Shown one piece after another: positions 26,017-34,071 of a DNA stretch of 64,000 nucleotides. The position numbers and the translations under genes are program-made. Position 1 is the stretch's first letter. Each line of letters begins with the position of its first letter. The notes below the pieces were generated by a model, which saw nothing but the letters and a program-made list of their open reading frames with translations, was not told the DNA's origin and did no database searches. The stretch is from Rufibacter tibetensis (GTDB lineage Bacteria; Bacteroidota; Bacteroidia; Cytophagales; Hymenobacteraceae): NCBI RefSeq assembly GCF_001310085.1, contig NZ_CP012643.1:3641501-3705500 (forward strand), written 5' to 3'.

Positions 26017-27096
26017 CTAAAAGCCTATTTTCTTTTTAGTGCCAGTTGTATCAAATGCTTTTTCCTCAAAATTGAAGATGTCTGCTAACGCCATCTCAGT
26101 ATTGGTTGTGCTATGCCCCAACGTTTCCAGCAGTTTATTTGATTTTTCTACAGAAAGGGGCTTAAACTCATACGTTGCAATCAACCGGCCTTTCCGAAGC
26201 AAGGCTTTGTCTACTTTCTCAATAGTAGTATTGAAGGTGCAGATGATCTTTATGTTCAGATAATCGCTGAAAAGCCCGTCTGTCAGTTGCAGAATGGTAG
26301 ACACCACTGAGTTCTCACTGATGTTTTCTCTGGTGGTAATCACTTTCTCTGCATCTTCAATAACCAGAATTGAATTTCGGTTTTTCAATAAGAAAGAGAT
26401 AAATTCAGGCTTCAAGAGATCCTGTACAAACTCATTCTGTATAAAGATGAAGTTGTTTTCATGGAACCGGGAGAGCAGGTTCTTTATATAAGAAGTCTTT
26501 CCGGTGCCGGGCACCCCATGTAATAGAATCAATCCTGATTTTTCCTGCCCTATTGCCCTTTCAATGATGGCGTTGACCTCCATGAAATCATCGTTGTACA
26601 ACTCTTCTATGTTGACTTTCAGAAACTCGCTTTTCACGTCTTCTGTGTTAAAAGAACTAGAGTTATGCGTTAGTACCTTGAAGGTAGGAGATTTGTTTGT
26701 GCCAAAATTTTCCCGCAAGATTGTGTTCATGGAAATCACTTCCTGCTCAAGGTCAAGATCAGACGCATCATAGAGAAAATCTACAAATAAGCCGCCGGTT
26801 GATAAAGAAATCCAGAGAACCAATTCTTTTGTTTCGCTCTTCAACAAGTACTGGTAAGGGTAGTCGTTTAAGGAGTCCGCATCTTTGTCATCTTCTGTAT
26901 TCCAGTATTTAAACACCTCTTTTAGGGTTAGTTTTTGGAAGTCCAGGGCAGCCATGACTCTCTCCATAGATTCTTTGCTTTCCTTTAATGGAGTATTAAA
27001 GCTCAGAGAAGAAGGGAGTTTATCAAAACTGAGGATAAAATAGCGCATTCTGCAGAAATCAGCGTATTCAGCAAATGCATCTAATAAATGAGGCAT
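26017..27096 (-). CDS. AAA-family ATPase, unknown role
   Basis: The 359-aa product has a ~170-residue N-terminal region without a recognised motif, then an AAA core. Walker A is LLHGVPGTGKTSYIKNLL (~193-210), Walker B is NSILVIEDAEKVI (~245), a sensor-like IKIICTFNT is near 285, and arginine-finger or second-region residues lie in KALLRKGRLIATYEFKPL. The pattern resembles BCS1/FtsH-type AAA proteins common in Bacteroidota as orphan cytoplasmic ATPases. It ends soon after the small lid region. No partner gene adjoins it: upstream is a methyltransferase with 167 bases between. The substrate is unknown. Confidence 0.8.
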   Translation of the reverse strand: MPHLLDAFAEYADFCRMRYFILSFDKLPSSLSFNTPLKESKESMERVMAALDFQKLTLKEVFKYWNTEDDKDADSLNDYPYQYLLKSETKELVLWISLSTGGLFVDFLYDASDLDLEQEVISMNTILRENFGTNKSPTFKVLTHNSSSFNTEDVKSEFLKVNIEELYNDDFMEVNAIIERAIGQEKSGLILLHGVPGTGKTSYIKNLLSRFHENNFIFIQNEFVQDLLKPEFISFLLKNRNSILVIEDAEKVITTRENISENSVVSTILQLTDGLFSDYLNIKIICTFNTTIEKVDKALLRKGRLIATYEFKPLSVEKSNKLLETLGHSTTNTEMALADIFNFEEKAFDTTGTKKKIGF

Positions 27097-27263
27097 CTTT
27101 CCAGGTTTTAAGGTGCTTTTAAGAGTTGCTTCACCGGTAGGCTCAGGAAGAAGTACCAGTCTTGCATCATTTCCTGTGCACAGGAAATCTCAATTGTCTG
27201 AATGTAGGAAGAAGCTTCATAAGAAGCATAAAACTTATTATTACTTAATGATTTTTTGGCAAG

Positions 27264-27998
27264 TCATGACAACTTTTCTTTTTTGGGAACAGCCCTGAGG
27301 CACATAAAAGAAGGAAACTCGTTTAATTCTTTAAAATGCCTAGGGTCCAGTTTTTCAAATTCTGCCAGAGGTTTTGGTTCCAGTAGGGTGTCAATGTAGA
27401 AACCATTGTCTGTCAAAGAGGAGATACAGGAGCCCAGCGGTCTTCTAAAGCTATTCACTTCTACGGGTTTCCCGAAGCCCTTCCAGGTACATTGCACGGG
27501 CTCTACCTCATAATACTGGGTAGACTGGAAGAAGTTGAATTCAAAGAAGGGATGTTCAATGGAAATCACCAGGTGACCGTCTGGTTTTAGCACCCGGTGA
27601 AATTCCTGGATAGTCAGGGTCCAGTCTTCCAAGTAATGTAGAGCCAAGGCGCACAGCACGATGTCAAAGCAATTGTCTTCTAGCATCTCTAGCGGTTGTG
27701 CCAGGTCATGCACGAAGAACGTTCCTGCTCCCTTGTTCCGTTCTTTGGCCATTTCTACCATTTTAGGGCTAAAGTCAAACCCCGTCACCTGTGCCCCTTG
27801 CGCCAGAAGTACTTCAGCGTATTTACCCGGACCGCAGGCCGCATCCAAAATGGATTTTCCTTCCACCTCTGACATCAGGCTCAAAGTGTTAGGCCGGTCG
27901 TAATAAGCATTATGCGGTTTGTGATCAATCAACCGATTATAGCTCTCCGCCAGCTCCTCATAAGCCGAAAGAATCTTATCTCTTCTATTCTCGTCCAT
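27264..27998 (-). CDS. Class I SAM-dependent methyltransferase
   Basis: The 244-aa protein shows the methyltransferase type 11 pattern: GKSILDAACGPGKYAEVLLAQGAQVTGFDFSPKMVEMAKER (motifs I and II, ~48-90), FDIVLCALALHYLEDWTLTIQEFHRVLKPDGHLVISIEHPF (motifs IV-VI, ~110-150). The C-terminal part (PVEVNSFRRPLGSCISSLTDNGF) belongs to a family of small-molecule methyltransferases of unassigned substrate. Start ATG at 27998. It is not obviously linked to its neighbours. Confidence 0.88.
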   Translation of the reverse strand: MDENRRDKILSAYEELAESYNRLIDHKPHNAYYDRPNTLSLMSEVEGKSILDAACGPGKYAEVLLAQGAQVTGFDFSPKMVEMAKERNKGAGTFFVHDLAQPLEMLEDNCFDIVLCALALHYLEDWTLTIQEFHRVLKPDGHLVISIEHPFFEFNFFQSTQYYEVEPVQCTWKGFGKPVEVNSFRRPLGSCISSLTDNGFYIDTLLEPKPLAEFEKLDPRHFKELNEFPSFMCLRAVPKKEKLS

Positions 27999-28135
27999 TG
28001 CGTCTTTTGATTTAAGCTTGATTTTTTGAAAGGATTGATAAACTTTGGAGGCTCATGATATTTCTAAATGCTCTATAATAGCCTAACCTTGATATTCTTT
28101 GTCTAGAAGTATACTGATGTCACAGTCTTGCAGGT

Positions 28136-28193
28136 AGATTCTCCCCTTGAGGGGAGATAAAGAGGGGTGTTTACACAGACGAGCACGCATTAC
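28136..28193 (+). repeat. Dispersed ~60-bp intergenic repeat, copy 2
   Basis: The first 40 bases match copy 1 (20241-20300) exactly, and the rest differs by a few substitutions and a 2-base gap, ending GCACGCATTAC. It carries the same CTCCCC/GGGGAG hairpin. It lies in the 378-base gap 27999-28376, in which nothing else is recognised. Confidence 0.75.
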
Positions 28194-28376
28194 GAACTGT
28201 TGACTTTAATAACTCTTTTGGCTCTTAAATTAAAGCTATCATAAACCTAGCTTCTTGAGTTATAAGAGGTGAAGCTATGGAAAGTCAGTCAATTTTATAA
28301 TAATTGTAAAAAGTACGCTTATCTTTAAACAAGATTTGCGTACAATTCTGTTTAGATACTAGCAACGTAAAAAAGC

Positions 28377-29447
28377 ATGATGAACTCCACTAAACTCTTA
28401 CAACTACTTCTAGCCGTTACGCTCCTTTTCAGCGGATGCGCTGGAGGCGCGTTAAAACCAACGAAGAACCAGTTCAATAACCCATTAGCCTTGCAAAGGG
28501 CAGACCCACATGTCTGGAAAACCAAGGATGGCACCTATTACTTTGTGGCCACCGTGCCAGAATATGACCGCCTGGAGATCCGGAAGTCAAAGACCATCAA
28601 TGGCATCAAAGAAGCTGAACCGGTGGTGGTTTGGCGCAAGCACGAGAAGGGCCCCATGGGCAACCACATCTGGGCTCCTGAACTGCATCAGATAGACGGA
28701 AAATGGTACATCTACTTTGCCGCCGGCTCCGTGGAAGACAAATGGGCCATCCGCAAGTACGCCTTGTCTAATACCTCCGCAGACCCTACCAAAGGCGAGT
28801 GGAAAGAAGAAGGGGAGATTGTGAGTAAACCAAACCAGTTCACCCTGGATGCCACCACCTTTGAACACAAAGGGCAACGCTACATGATCTGGGTAGACCG
28901 GGCCTCTAACAAGGAGATAAACACCGGCTTGTATATTGCTAAAATGACCAGCCCCACCACCCTTGGCGACAAACAGGTGGTAATCTCCCGACCAGAATAT
29001 GCCTGGGAAAGGATAGGGCATAATGTGAACGAGGCTCCGGCCGTGATCATCCGCAACGGAAAGGTATTTGTGACCTTCTCAGCCAGCGCCACAGATGCCA
29101 ACTACGCCTTAGGCTTGCTTTGGGCTAAGGAAGATGCTGATTTGCTGGATACCGCCTCATGGAACAAGTTACCTGAGCCCGTTTTTTACACAAATGAACG
29201 CCTAAAGCGCTTCGGACCTGGTCACAACAGCTTTATAGTTGCAGAGGACGGTAAAACCGACGTGATGATTTACCACGCCCGCGACTACAAAGAAATCAAA
29301 GGTGAACCCCTCTACGATCCTAACCGCCACACCCGCGCCCGGGTATTGAGATGGACCGAGGATGGTATGCCTGATTTCGGTCAGGAATTGGATGACAATG
29401 AAATGGCAGTGAAAAAGGGAAAACAGGCTAAAAACGCAAAGAAGTAA
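28377..29447 (+). CDS. Glycoside hydrolase family 43 lipoprotein (arabinofuranosidase-like)
   Basis: GH43 enzymes release arabinose or xylose from plant polysaccharides. The 356-aa product has a lipoprotein signal (LLQLLLAVTLLFSGCAGG, Cys near residue 22). A five-bladed propeller follows with the catalytic residues in context: RADPHVWKTKDGTYYF (base Asp, ~42), TLDATTFEHKGQRYMIW (pKa-modulating Asp, ~160) and NVNEAPAVIIRNGKVFVTFS (acid Glu, ~220). WAPELHQIDGKWYIYFA is a further family mark. Start ATG at 28377 or 28380. It sits between two GH28 genes, suggesting side-chain removal from pectin. Confidence 0.92.
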   Translation: MMNSTKLLQLLLAVTLLFSGCAGGALKPTKNQFNNPLALQRADPHVWKTKDGTYYFVATVPEYDRLEIRKSKTINGIKEAEPVVVWRKHEKGPMGNHIWAPELHQIDGKWYIYFAAGSVEDKWAIRKYALSNTSADPTKGEWKEEGEIVSKPNQFTLDATTFEHKGQRYMIWVDRASNKEINTGLYIAKMTSPTTLGDKQVVISRPEYAWERIGHNVNEAPAVIIRNGKVFVTFSASATDANYALGLLWAKEDADLLDTASWNKLPEPVFYTNERLKRFGPGHNSFIVAEDGKTDVMIYHARDYKEIKGEPLYDPNRHTRARVLRWTEDGMPDFGQELDDNEMAVKKGKQAKNAKK

Positions 29448-29465
29448 AAGGTATTTGAGGTTTTA

Positions 29466-29514
29466 GGTAAACTAAAAAGGGGTAGAGAATTTCTCTACCC
29501 CTTTTTAGTTTACC
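29466..29514 (+). terminator. Terminator with 24-base complementary arms
   Basis: GGTAAACTAAAAAGGGGTAG continuing to GAGAA is followed, one base later, by its exact complement. The inner bases form the loop, leaving about a 22-bp stem. It ends the GH43 gene 18 bases after the stop. Confidence 0.8.
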
Positions 29515-29628
29515 TATTTGTTTACTTTCGTGCTGTTGTGACTGATTTCTTACAACATGTTTACCTCTTGAAGCTGGTAGGCTACAACTCAGTTACTAGT
29601 AAAATTTAATATAAGTACGGGTACGATT

Positions 29629-29981
29629 GTTGGTGCACGCATTTTGCCTTTGCTGGCGTAGTGCTGGTTGATGCAGAGCACTTATGCTAATCTATGCATA
29701 GCTGCCCTCCGTGCGCTCACGGCCGCGGGGCTTCGTCTTTCCCTCTCGCACTGCCCTTTCGGCCTGAACTGTCTGTTCTTCTTAGCTAAGCTTTTCTAGG
29801 GCCAAAAGCGGGGCGCTCGATGGAAAAACTGGAACAGGAAAGTAGCAAAGCCTTCACCATCTAAATCCCTCTCTATGGTTCAAGTTTTTAACTTGGACCT
29901 ACCATGACCTGAAGTTTGTAACTTCAGTGGGGCGACAGCCCTAAGAAAGGGGTTGCCAAGAACCTTTGGCGATTTTCAAAG
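29629..29981 (+). repeat. ~350-bp dispersed structured repeat, copy 2
   Basis: This is the partner of 21972-22322. The element starts GTTGGTGC, reaches GCGCTCACGGCCGCG at 29713 (the same 84-base offset), and keeps the paired hairpins (GGTTCAAGTT/AACTTGGACC and CTGAAGTT/AACTTCAG). In the outer stem, CTCGC faces GCGAG in copy 1 but GCGGG here, a change that keeps pairing through a G-U. This copy lies between the convergent GH43 and GH28 genes. Confidence 0.7.
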
Positions 29982-29999
29982 CTATCCCTCAAAAAAAAG

Positions 30000-30034
30000 C
30001 CGGCTGAAAAGAACATATGAGTTTTTTCAGCCGG
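30000..30034 (-). terminator. Bidirectional terminator before the GH28 stop
   Basis: CCGGCTGAAAA pairs with TTTTCAGCCGG (11-bp stem, 13-base loop). An A8 run on one side and a T5 run on the other make it suitable for both strands. It ends the leftward GH28 gene. Confidence 0.8.
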
Positions 30035-30059
30035 ATTTTTTTATGATGATAGTAGTGTT

Positions 30060-31421
30060 TTAGAAAAGTTTCTTCCCGTTAACTTTTACGTTTTTGAGTT
30101 TAAAGTCTTCTATTATGGAGGTGTTGATCTCCAGGAAGTTCTTAGCGGTCACCTCAATGTTTTCAAACGTGAAGTCAGATAGTTTGTACCCAAAGCCTTG
30201 AGCCGGGCTGGGGTCTTTTGAGGCTCCTACGTTAAAGAAATTGTTGCAATCCAGTTTGATGTTGCGCATGGTGATGTGGTGCGCGGTAGACGTGCCCGCC
30301 ACCTGTGCGCCTTTAAGGTCGAAGAACTGGGTCCAGGGCTGGATGAAGATGAAGTTGCCAATGTCACTGCCGGTAATGTCCTCCACCAGCACATATTCAT
30401 AGTTCTGAGGGGTGTCCGGGCGCATTTTCAGCCAAAGCAAACGCTCTGCGTGGTTTACCTTGATACGGCGCAAGATGATGTTACGATTATGGATAGACTC
30501 ACTCCCGAAGGTTAAGGCGCCGTGGCAAAAACCGTAGGTGCAGTCTTCAATGATGATGTTCTGGTTGCCACCGTTGTTCGGGTCTTTGTCAGCTTTTGGT
30601 CCCTTTCCACCTTTCAGGGCTACGGCATCGTCATTTACAGACATGTAGCAGTTTTTGATAAGGACATTTCTGCAGGCGTCAATGTCCACGGCATCAGAAC
30701 TCGGGGCTTTTACGGGTTCTTTAGGAGAGTAAATGTACAGGTCCAGCAACTTAACGTTTTCGCATTTGTACAGGTGGGTTGTCCAGAAAGGCGAGTTAAT
30801 CAACCGTACGCCTGAAAGCTGCACGTTCTTGCTGTTGGAGATGAACACCAGCCTTGGCCGCATCTCGTCCATGTTGGTAGTGGCAGGGTTGAATTGCCGC
30901 CGTAGCCAAAATGATTTCCAGTAACGTAGCCCATTACCGTCAATGGTGCCTTTTCCGGAGATGGTAAATCCATCCAGGCCATCGGCATTCACCAGGGCCG
31001 AAAAATATTTCAAGGTTTGCCCTTCCATACGGGTCATCACCAGCGGGAAATTGCTGATGTCGTCGCTGCCTTTCAGCTTGCCACCCTCTTCCAGGTGCAG
31101 GTGGGTGTTCTTCTTAAAGAACAGCGCACCACTCAGGAATGTCCCTTTGGGGATAATGACCACGCCGCCGCCATTCTCATGAGCTTTGTCTATAACCGCC
31201 TGTATTAACGAAGTCTGAAGGACAGTGCTGTCGTTTTGGAGGTTGTAGTCGGTAATGCGGTACTGCTTGCCTAGTTTGGAGATATCAGTAGGTTTGTTTT
31301 GCCGGAACCAGTCCGGGATCGGCGTTCCATCCGGGAATACTTCCTTCTTGGCAAAGGCACTAAGATTCAGGGTAATAGTAAGCAGGAGCAGCAGCACGAG
31401 GCTGTATTTTTTTGTCATCAT
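30060..31421 (-). CDS. Glycoside hydrolase family 28 (pectinase-like), secreted
   Basis: The 453-aa protein has a Sec signal peptide (MMTKKYSLVLLLLLTITLNLSAFA), a short linker (PDGTPIPDWF) and the GH28 beta-helix: KAHENGGGVVIIPKGTFLSGALFFKKNTHLHLEEG, GFTISGKGTIDGNG, SSDAVDIDACRNVLIKNCYMSVNDDAVALKGGKG (catalytic aspartates ~235-260), CHGALTFGSES and ERLLWLKMRPDTP. The family acts on galacturonans; exo- or rhamnogalacturonan specificity cannot be told. It is divergent from the keto-sugar operon starting at 31722, and the two share a 300-base region holding a multi-half-site palindrome. A degraded copy of its N-terminal part lies at 40942-41055. Confidence 0.9.
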   Translation of the reverse strand: MMTKKYSLVLLLLLTITLNLSAFAKKEVFPDGTPIPDWFRQNKPTDISKLGKQYRITDYNLQNDSTVLQTSLIQAVIDKAHENGGGVVIIPKGTFLSGALFFKKNTHLHLEEGGKLKGSDDISNFPLVMTRMEGQTLKYFSALVNADGLDGFTISGKGTIDGNGLRYWKSFWLRRQFNPATTNMDEMRPRLVFISNSKNVQLSGVRLINSPFWTTHLYKCENVKLLDLYIYSPKEPVKAPSSDAVDIDACRNVLIKNCYMSVNDDAVALKGGKGPKADKDPNNGGNQNIIIEDCTYGFCHGALTFGSESIHNRNIILRRIKVNHAERLLWLKMRPDTPQNYEYVLVEDITGSDIGNFIFIQPWTQFFDLKGAQVAGTSTAHHITMRNIKLDCNNFFNVGASKDPSPAQGFGYKLSDFTFENIEVTAKNFLEINTSIIEDFKLKNVKVNGKKLF

Positions 31422-31520
31422 AAGAGTTTGTTTTCAATGGGTAGAATAGTGCGGAACGTTGTCATGATTCCGGTGCCAACCTTTTATGGTCCAATATAAC
31501 AAACTCTCTTCTGGATAGAG

Positions 31521-31552
31521 TCCTGTAGAATCCTGTACAGGACTCTACAGGA
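31521..31552. promoter_or_regulatory. Candidate operator: four TCCTGTA/TACAGGA half-sites
   Basis: TCCTGTA occurs at 31521 and 31531, and its complement TACAGGA at 31536 and 31546, so like half-sites are exactly 10 bp apart. An 11-bp outer palindrome (AGAGTCCTGTA at 31517, TACAGGACTCT at 31536) includes them. The site lies between the divergent GH28 gene and the keto-sugar operon. Cooperative regulator binding is inferred. It could alternatively be a transcript hairpin, but no T-run follows. Confidence 0.55.
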
Positions 31553-31617
31553 CAATTAGTATAAATAATTTTTACATCTTGGCTAAAGTATTGATTCTCA
31601 AAGATGGCTACTTCCTA

Positions 31618-31647
31618 TTGTTGGTTCCTGTTGTTTTGCTATATTTC
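31618..31647 (+). promoter_or_regulatory. Possible promoter of the keto-sugar operon
   Basis: TTG at 31618 is followed after 19 bases by TATATTTC at 31640-31647, one mismatch from TAnnTTTG. It would leave a leader of about 70 bases before the first gene. This is a weak call based on spacing and partial consensus. Confidence 0.35.
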
Positions 31648-31721
31648 AAGAAGATAGATGTAACCTGTGGTGTAAATCACTTTGCTTAGTTCGGAAACAA
31701 AACTTAATTCTCATAAATTTT

Positions 31722-32642
31722 ATGGCTTCAGAAATATCCCGCAGAGAGTTTATGTTGAAAGCGGGCGTGGGGGCGCTGGTCCTTCCTGCCCTATCTTGTG
31801 TAAGCATTAACAGTGCCGGATCTGTCTCGGTGCCGGGTATGAAAGTAGGGTATGCCTCTATTACCTGGGGCGGAAATGATCTGCAGGCTATTAAGGATAT
31901 TTCTTCTCTGGGCTTTAAAGGAATACAGTTACGCGCTAATACCTTCAGAGAATACGGGGAACGACCGGATGCCCTGCGGGATTTACTTAAGACACATAAA
32001 CTGGAACTATGCATGTTCTCCAGTGGAAATGCCAACATCAACACGGGCAACGACAAAGCGGTGATTGACCAGCATCTGAAGAACGCTGCCTTCATAAAGA
32101 AGCTAGGAGGCCAGTTACTTCAGGTGACCAATTCCTCACGCCCCAAAGAAGGTGCCCCCAGCACTGCCGACCTGAAAAGCTATGGCCATCTACTAAACGA
32201 AATAGGCAAGCGCACGCTCGACCTTGGTGTCCAGACGGTTTACCATAACCACATGCACCAACTAGGGGAAACCCCCGAAGAGGTGGAGATGATCATGGAT
32301 AGCTGCGACGAAAAGTATGTAAACCTACTGCTGGACATAGCGCACTACCAACAGGGGGGAGGAAGCCCGGAAGCAGCCATTAAACAATATAAAAGCAGGA
32401 TACAGGCATTGCACCTAAAAGACGTGCGCCAGATGCCGGAAGCGGGAGCCAAAGCTTACAAATTCGTAGAGCTTGGGCAGGGAGAGGTAAACCTGCCAAA
32501 TGTTCTGGCGGCACTTCAGGAAATCAAATTCAAAGGCTGGGGAATAATCGAGTTAGACGCTGTGCCTGATAAGGACAAGACACCGCTGGAGTGTGCTAAG
32601 ATAAGCCATGCATACCTGAAGTCTAAAGGAATGAAAATTTAA
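31722..32642 (+). CDS. Exported sugar phosphate isomerase/epimerase-like TIM-barrel protein
   Basis: The 306-aa protein begins with a Tat signal (SRREFMLKAGVGALVLPALSC). A xylose-isomerase-like TIM barrel follows: DISSLGFKGIQLRANTF, TVYHNHMHQLGETPEEVEMIMDSC with metal-ligand candidates, VNLLLDIAHYQQGGGSPEAAI, IQALHLKDVRQMPEAG, GWGIIELDAV. This family isomerises or lyses sugars and inosose-type keto-sugars with a divalent metal. Twin-arginine export implies folding with the metal inside before export. It is the first gene of a six-gene operon, 24 bases before the DUF1080 gene, so a keto-sugar substrate is likely. Confidence 0.85.
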   Translation: MASEISRREFMLKAGVGALVLPALSCVSINSAGSVSVPGMKVGYASITWGGNDLQAIKDISSLGFKGIQLRANTFREYGERPDALRDLLKTHKLELCMFSSGNANINTGNDKAVIDQHLKNAAFIKKLGGQLLQVTNSSRPKEGAPSTADLKSYGHLLNEIGKRTLDLGVQTVYHNHMHQLGETPEEVEMIMDSCDEKYVNLLLDIAHYQQGGGSPEAAIKQYKSRIQALHLKDVRQMPEAGAKAYKFVELGQGEVNLPNVLAALQEIKFKGWGIIELDAVPDKDKTPLECAKISHAYLKSKGMKI

Positions 32643-32666
32643 TGATTTCTGTAAATCAGGCCATAA

Positions 32667-33467
32667 ATGAGAATTCTAAAAAACAATATATTACTGGGCG
32701 CCATGGCAATAGGAACAATAATAGCCTGCAATAGCCAACAACCCATGACAGGAGGTTCAACGACTACTGCCAAAGTAAATACCGCAACTCAAGCCCTGAA
32801 CACTTTGAACGATGAGGAGAAAAAGGAAGGCTGGAAATTACTCTTTGACGGTAAAACAACTGCCGGCTGGCGGGGAGCCTACAAAGATGCGTTCCCGGAG
32901 CAAGGCTGGAAGATTGAAAACGGCGAACTGGTCGTGCTCAAATCAGGGGGCGGTGAATCCAGGAACGGGGGCGACATTATCACGGAGCAGCAGTATGACA
33001 ACTTTGAGCTGACCCTGGAGGCAAAATTAACCCCGGGTGCAAACAGCGGTGTCAAATACTTTGTAACCGAGCGCCTGCCCAAAAGCCCGGGCTCTGCCAT
33101 TGGCCTGGAGTTCCAGATTCTGGACGACGAACTACACCCCGATGCAAAAATGGGAAGAGACGGTAACCGTACCATTGGCTCGCTCTATGACCTGATTACT
33201 GCCCAAAATAAAAAAGTAAACCCAATTGGTGAGTGGAACAAAGTGCGCATTGTTTCAAACAACAAACACGTAGAGCACTGGCTGAACGGGGTAAAGGTAG
33301 TGGAGTATGAGCGGGGTAGCCAGGAGTTCAGAGATCTGGTGGCGGCAAGCAAATACCAGAAGTTTGAAAATTTTGGGGAAGCGCCGCAAGGGCACATCCT
33401 GCTACAGGACCACGGCGATGAGGTGCGTTACCGCAACATCAAACTCCTTGATCTGAATACGAAGTAA
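32667..33467 (+). CDS. DUF1080 (3-keto-disaccharide hydrolase family) lipoprotein
   Basis: The 266-aa product has a lipobox (LLGAMAIGTIIACNSQQ, Cys ~21) and one DUF1080 concanavalin-like domain: KEGWKLLFDGKTTAGWRGA, WKIENGELVVLKSGGGESRNGGDIITEQQYDNFELTLEAKL, ANSGVKYFV, IGLEFQILDDELHPDAKMG, WNKVRIVSNNKHVEHWLNGVKVVEYERGS and GHILLQDHGDEVRYRNIKL. Members of this family act on glycosides oxidised at C3, by hydrolysis or elimination. It is flanked by a sugar isomerase-like gene and, two genes on, a Gfo/Idh/MocA oxidoreductase, which matches that pathway. Confidence 0.88.
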   Translation: MRILKNNILLGAMAIGTIIACNSQQPMTGGSTTTAKVNTATQALNTLNDEEKKEGWKLLFDGKTTAGWRGAYKDAFPEQGWKIENGELVVLKSGGGESRNGGDIITEQQYDNFELTLEAKLTPGANSGVKYFVTERLPKSPGSAIGLEFQILDDELHPDAKMGRDGNRTIGSLYDLITAQNKKVNPIGEWNKVRIVSNNKHVEHWLNGVKVVEYERGSQEFRDLVAASKYQKFENFGEAPQGHILLQDHGDEVRYRNIKLLDLNTK

Positions 33468-33525
33468 AACACCACAGAACTTTTGAATAGGGCTTATTTG
33501 ACAGAAAGCCCACCCCTTTTGCCAT

Positions 33526-33996
33526 ATGAAAACAATTCTCAAGTTCTTATTAATTGGCCTATTCATGACCCAACTAGATTCTGCGCAGGCACAGACCACT
33601 GCTGCTACAGATAAACCCGCCATCAAATTCAACCACCTTGCTTTGCACGTGCATGACCTGAAAAAGAGCTCTGCATTTTACGAGCAGGTTATGCAGTTCA
33701 AAAAGATTCCGGAGCCTTTTAAAGACGGCCTGCATGATTGGTTCAGCATAGGCGACCCCTACCAGCTGCACCTGATCCAAGGCGCACCCAAAGAGATCTA
33801 CCAGGACATCACCCGCCATTTTTGTTTCAGCGTGCCTTCTCTTGTTGCATTTATGGAGCGCATTCGCAAACACAACATCGGGTACTATAACTCAAAAGGT
33901 GAGCCCGGAAAGGTAAATGTGCGGGCCGATGGCGTGAAGCAGATCTATATCCAGGACCCGGACGGTTACTGGATTGAAGTAAACAACGAGTATTAA
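33526..33996 (+). CDS. Exported VOC-family (glyoxalase/dioxygenase-like) protein
   Basis: The 156-aa product has a Sec signal (LKFLLIGLFMTQLDSAQAQ). One vicinal-oxygen-chelate module follows: IKFNHLALHVHDLKKSSAFYEQVMQF (metal His near residue 38-41), IGDPYQLHLIQGAP, FCFSVPSLVAFMERIR, VKQIYIQDPDGYWIEVNN (metal Glu at the end). VOC enzymes use a metal for isomerisation, lyase or dioxygenase chemistry. An exported one within a keto-sugar operon is unusual; epimerisation of a keto-sugar is a guess only. Gap to the previous gene is 58 bases. Confidence 0.82.
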   Translation: MKTILKFLLIGLFMTQLDSAQAQTTAATDKPAIKFNHLALHVHDLKKSSAFYEQVMQFKKIPEPFKDGLHDWFSIGDPYQLHLIQGAPKEIYQDITRHFCFSVPSLVAFMERIRKHNIGYYNSKGEPGKVNVRADGVKQIYIQDPDGYWIEVNNEY

Positions 33997-34071
33997 TCAG
34001 CATTAGTAATAGATAAAGGTCCTTTCTCACCCTGAATAAAGTGTAAACTCAAAACTAAAACAGCAATACCT

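Noticed and set aside
32667-33467. DUF1080 gene as a plain glycoside hydrolase of a CAZy family
   Set aside because: It has the concanavalin-like DUF1080 pattern without the catalytic motif of a known GH family; the keto-sugar context fits better.
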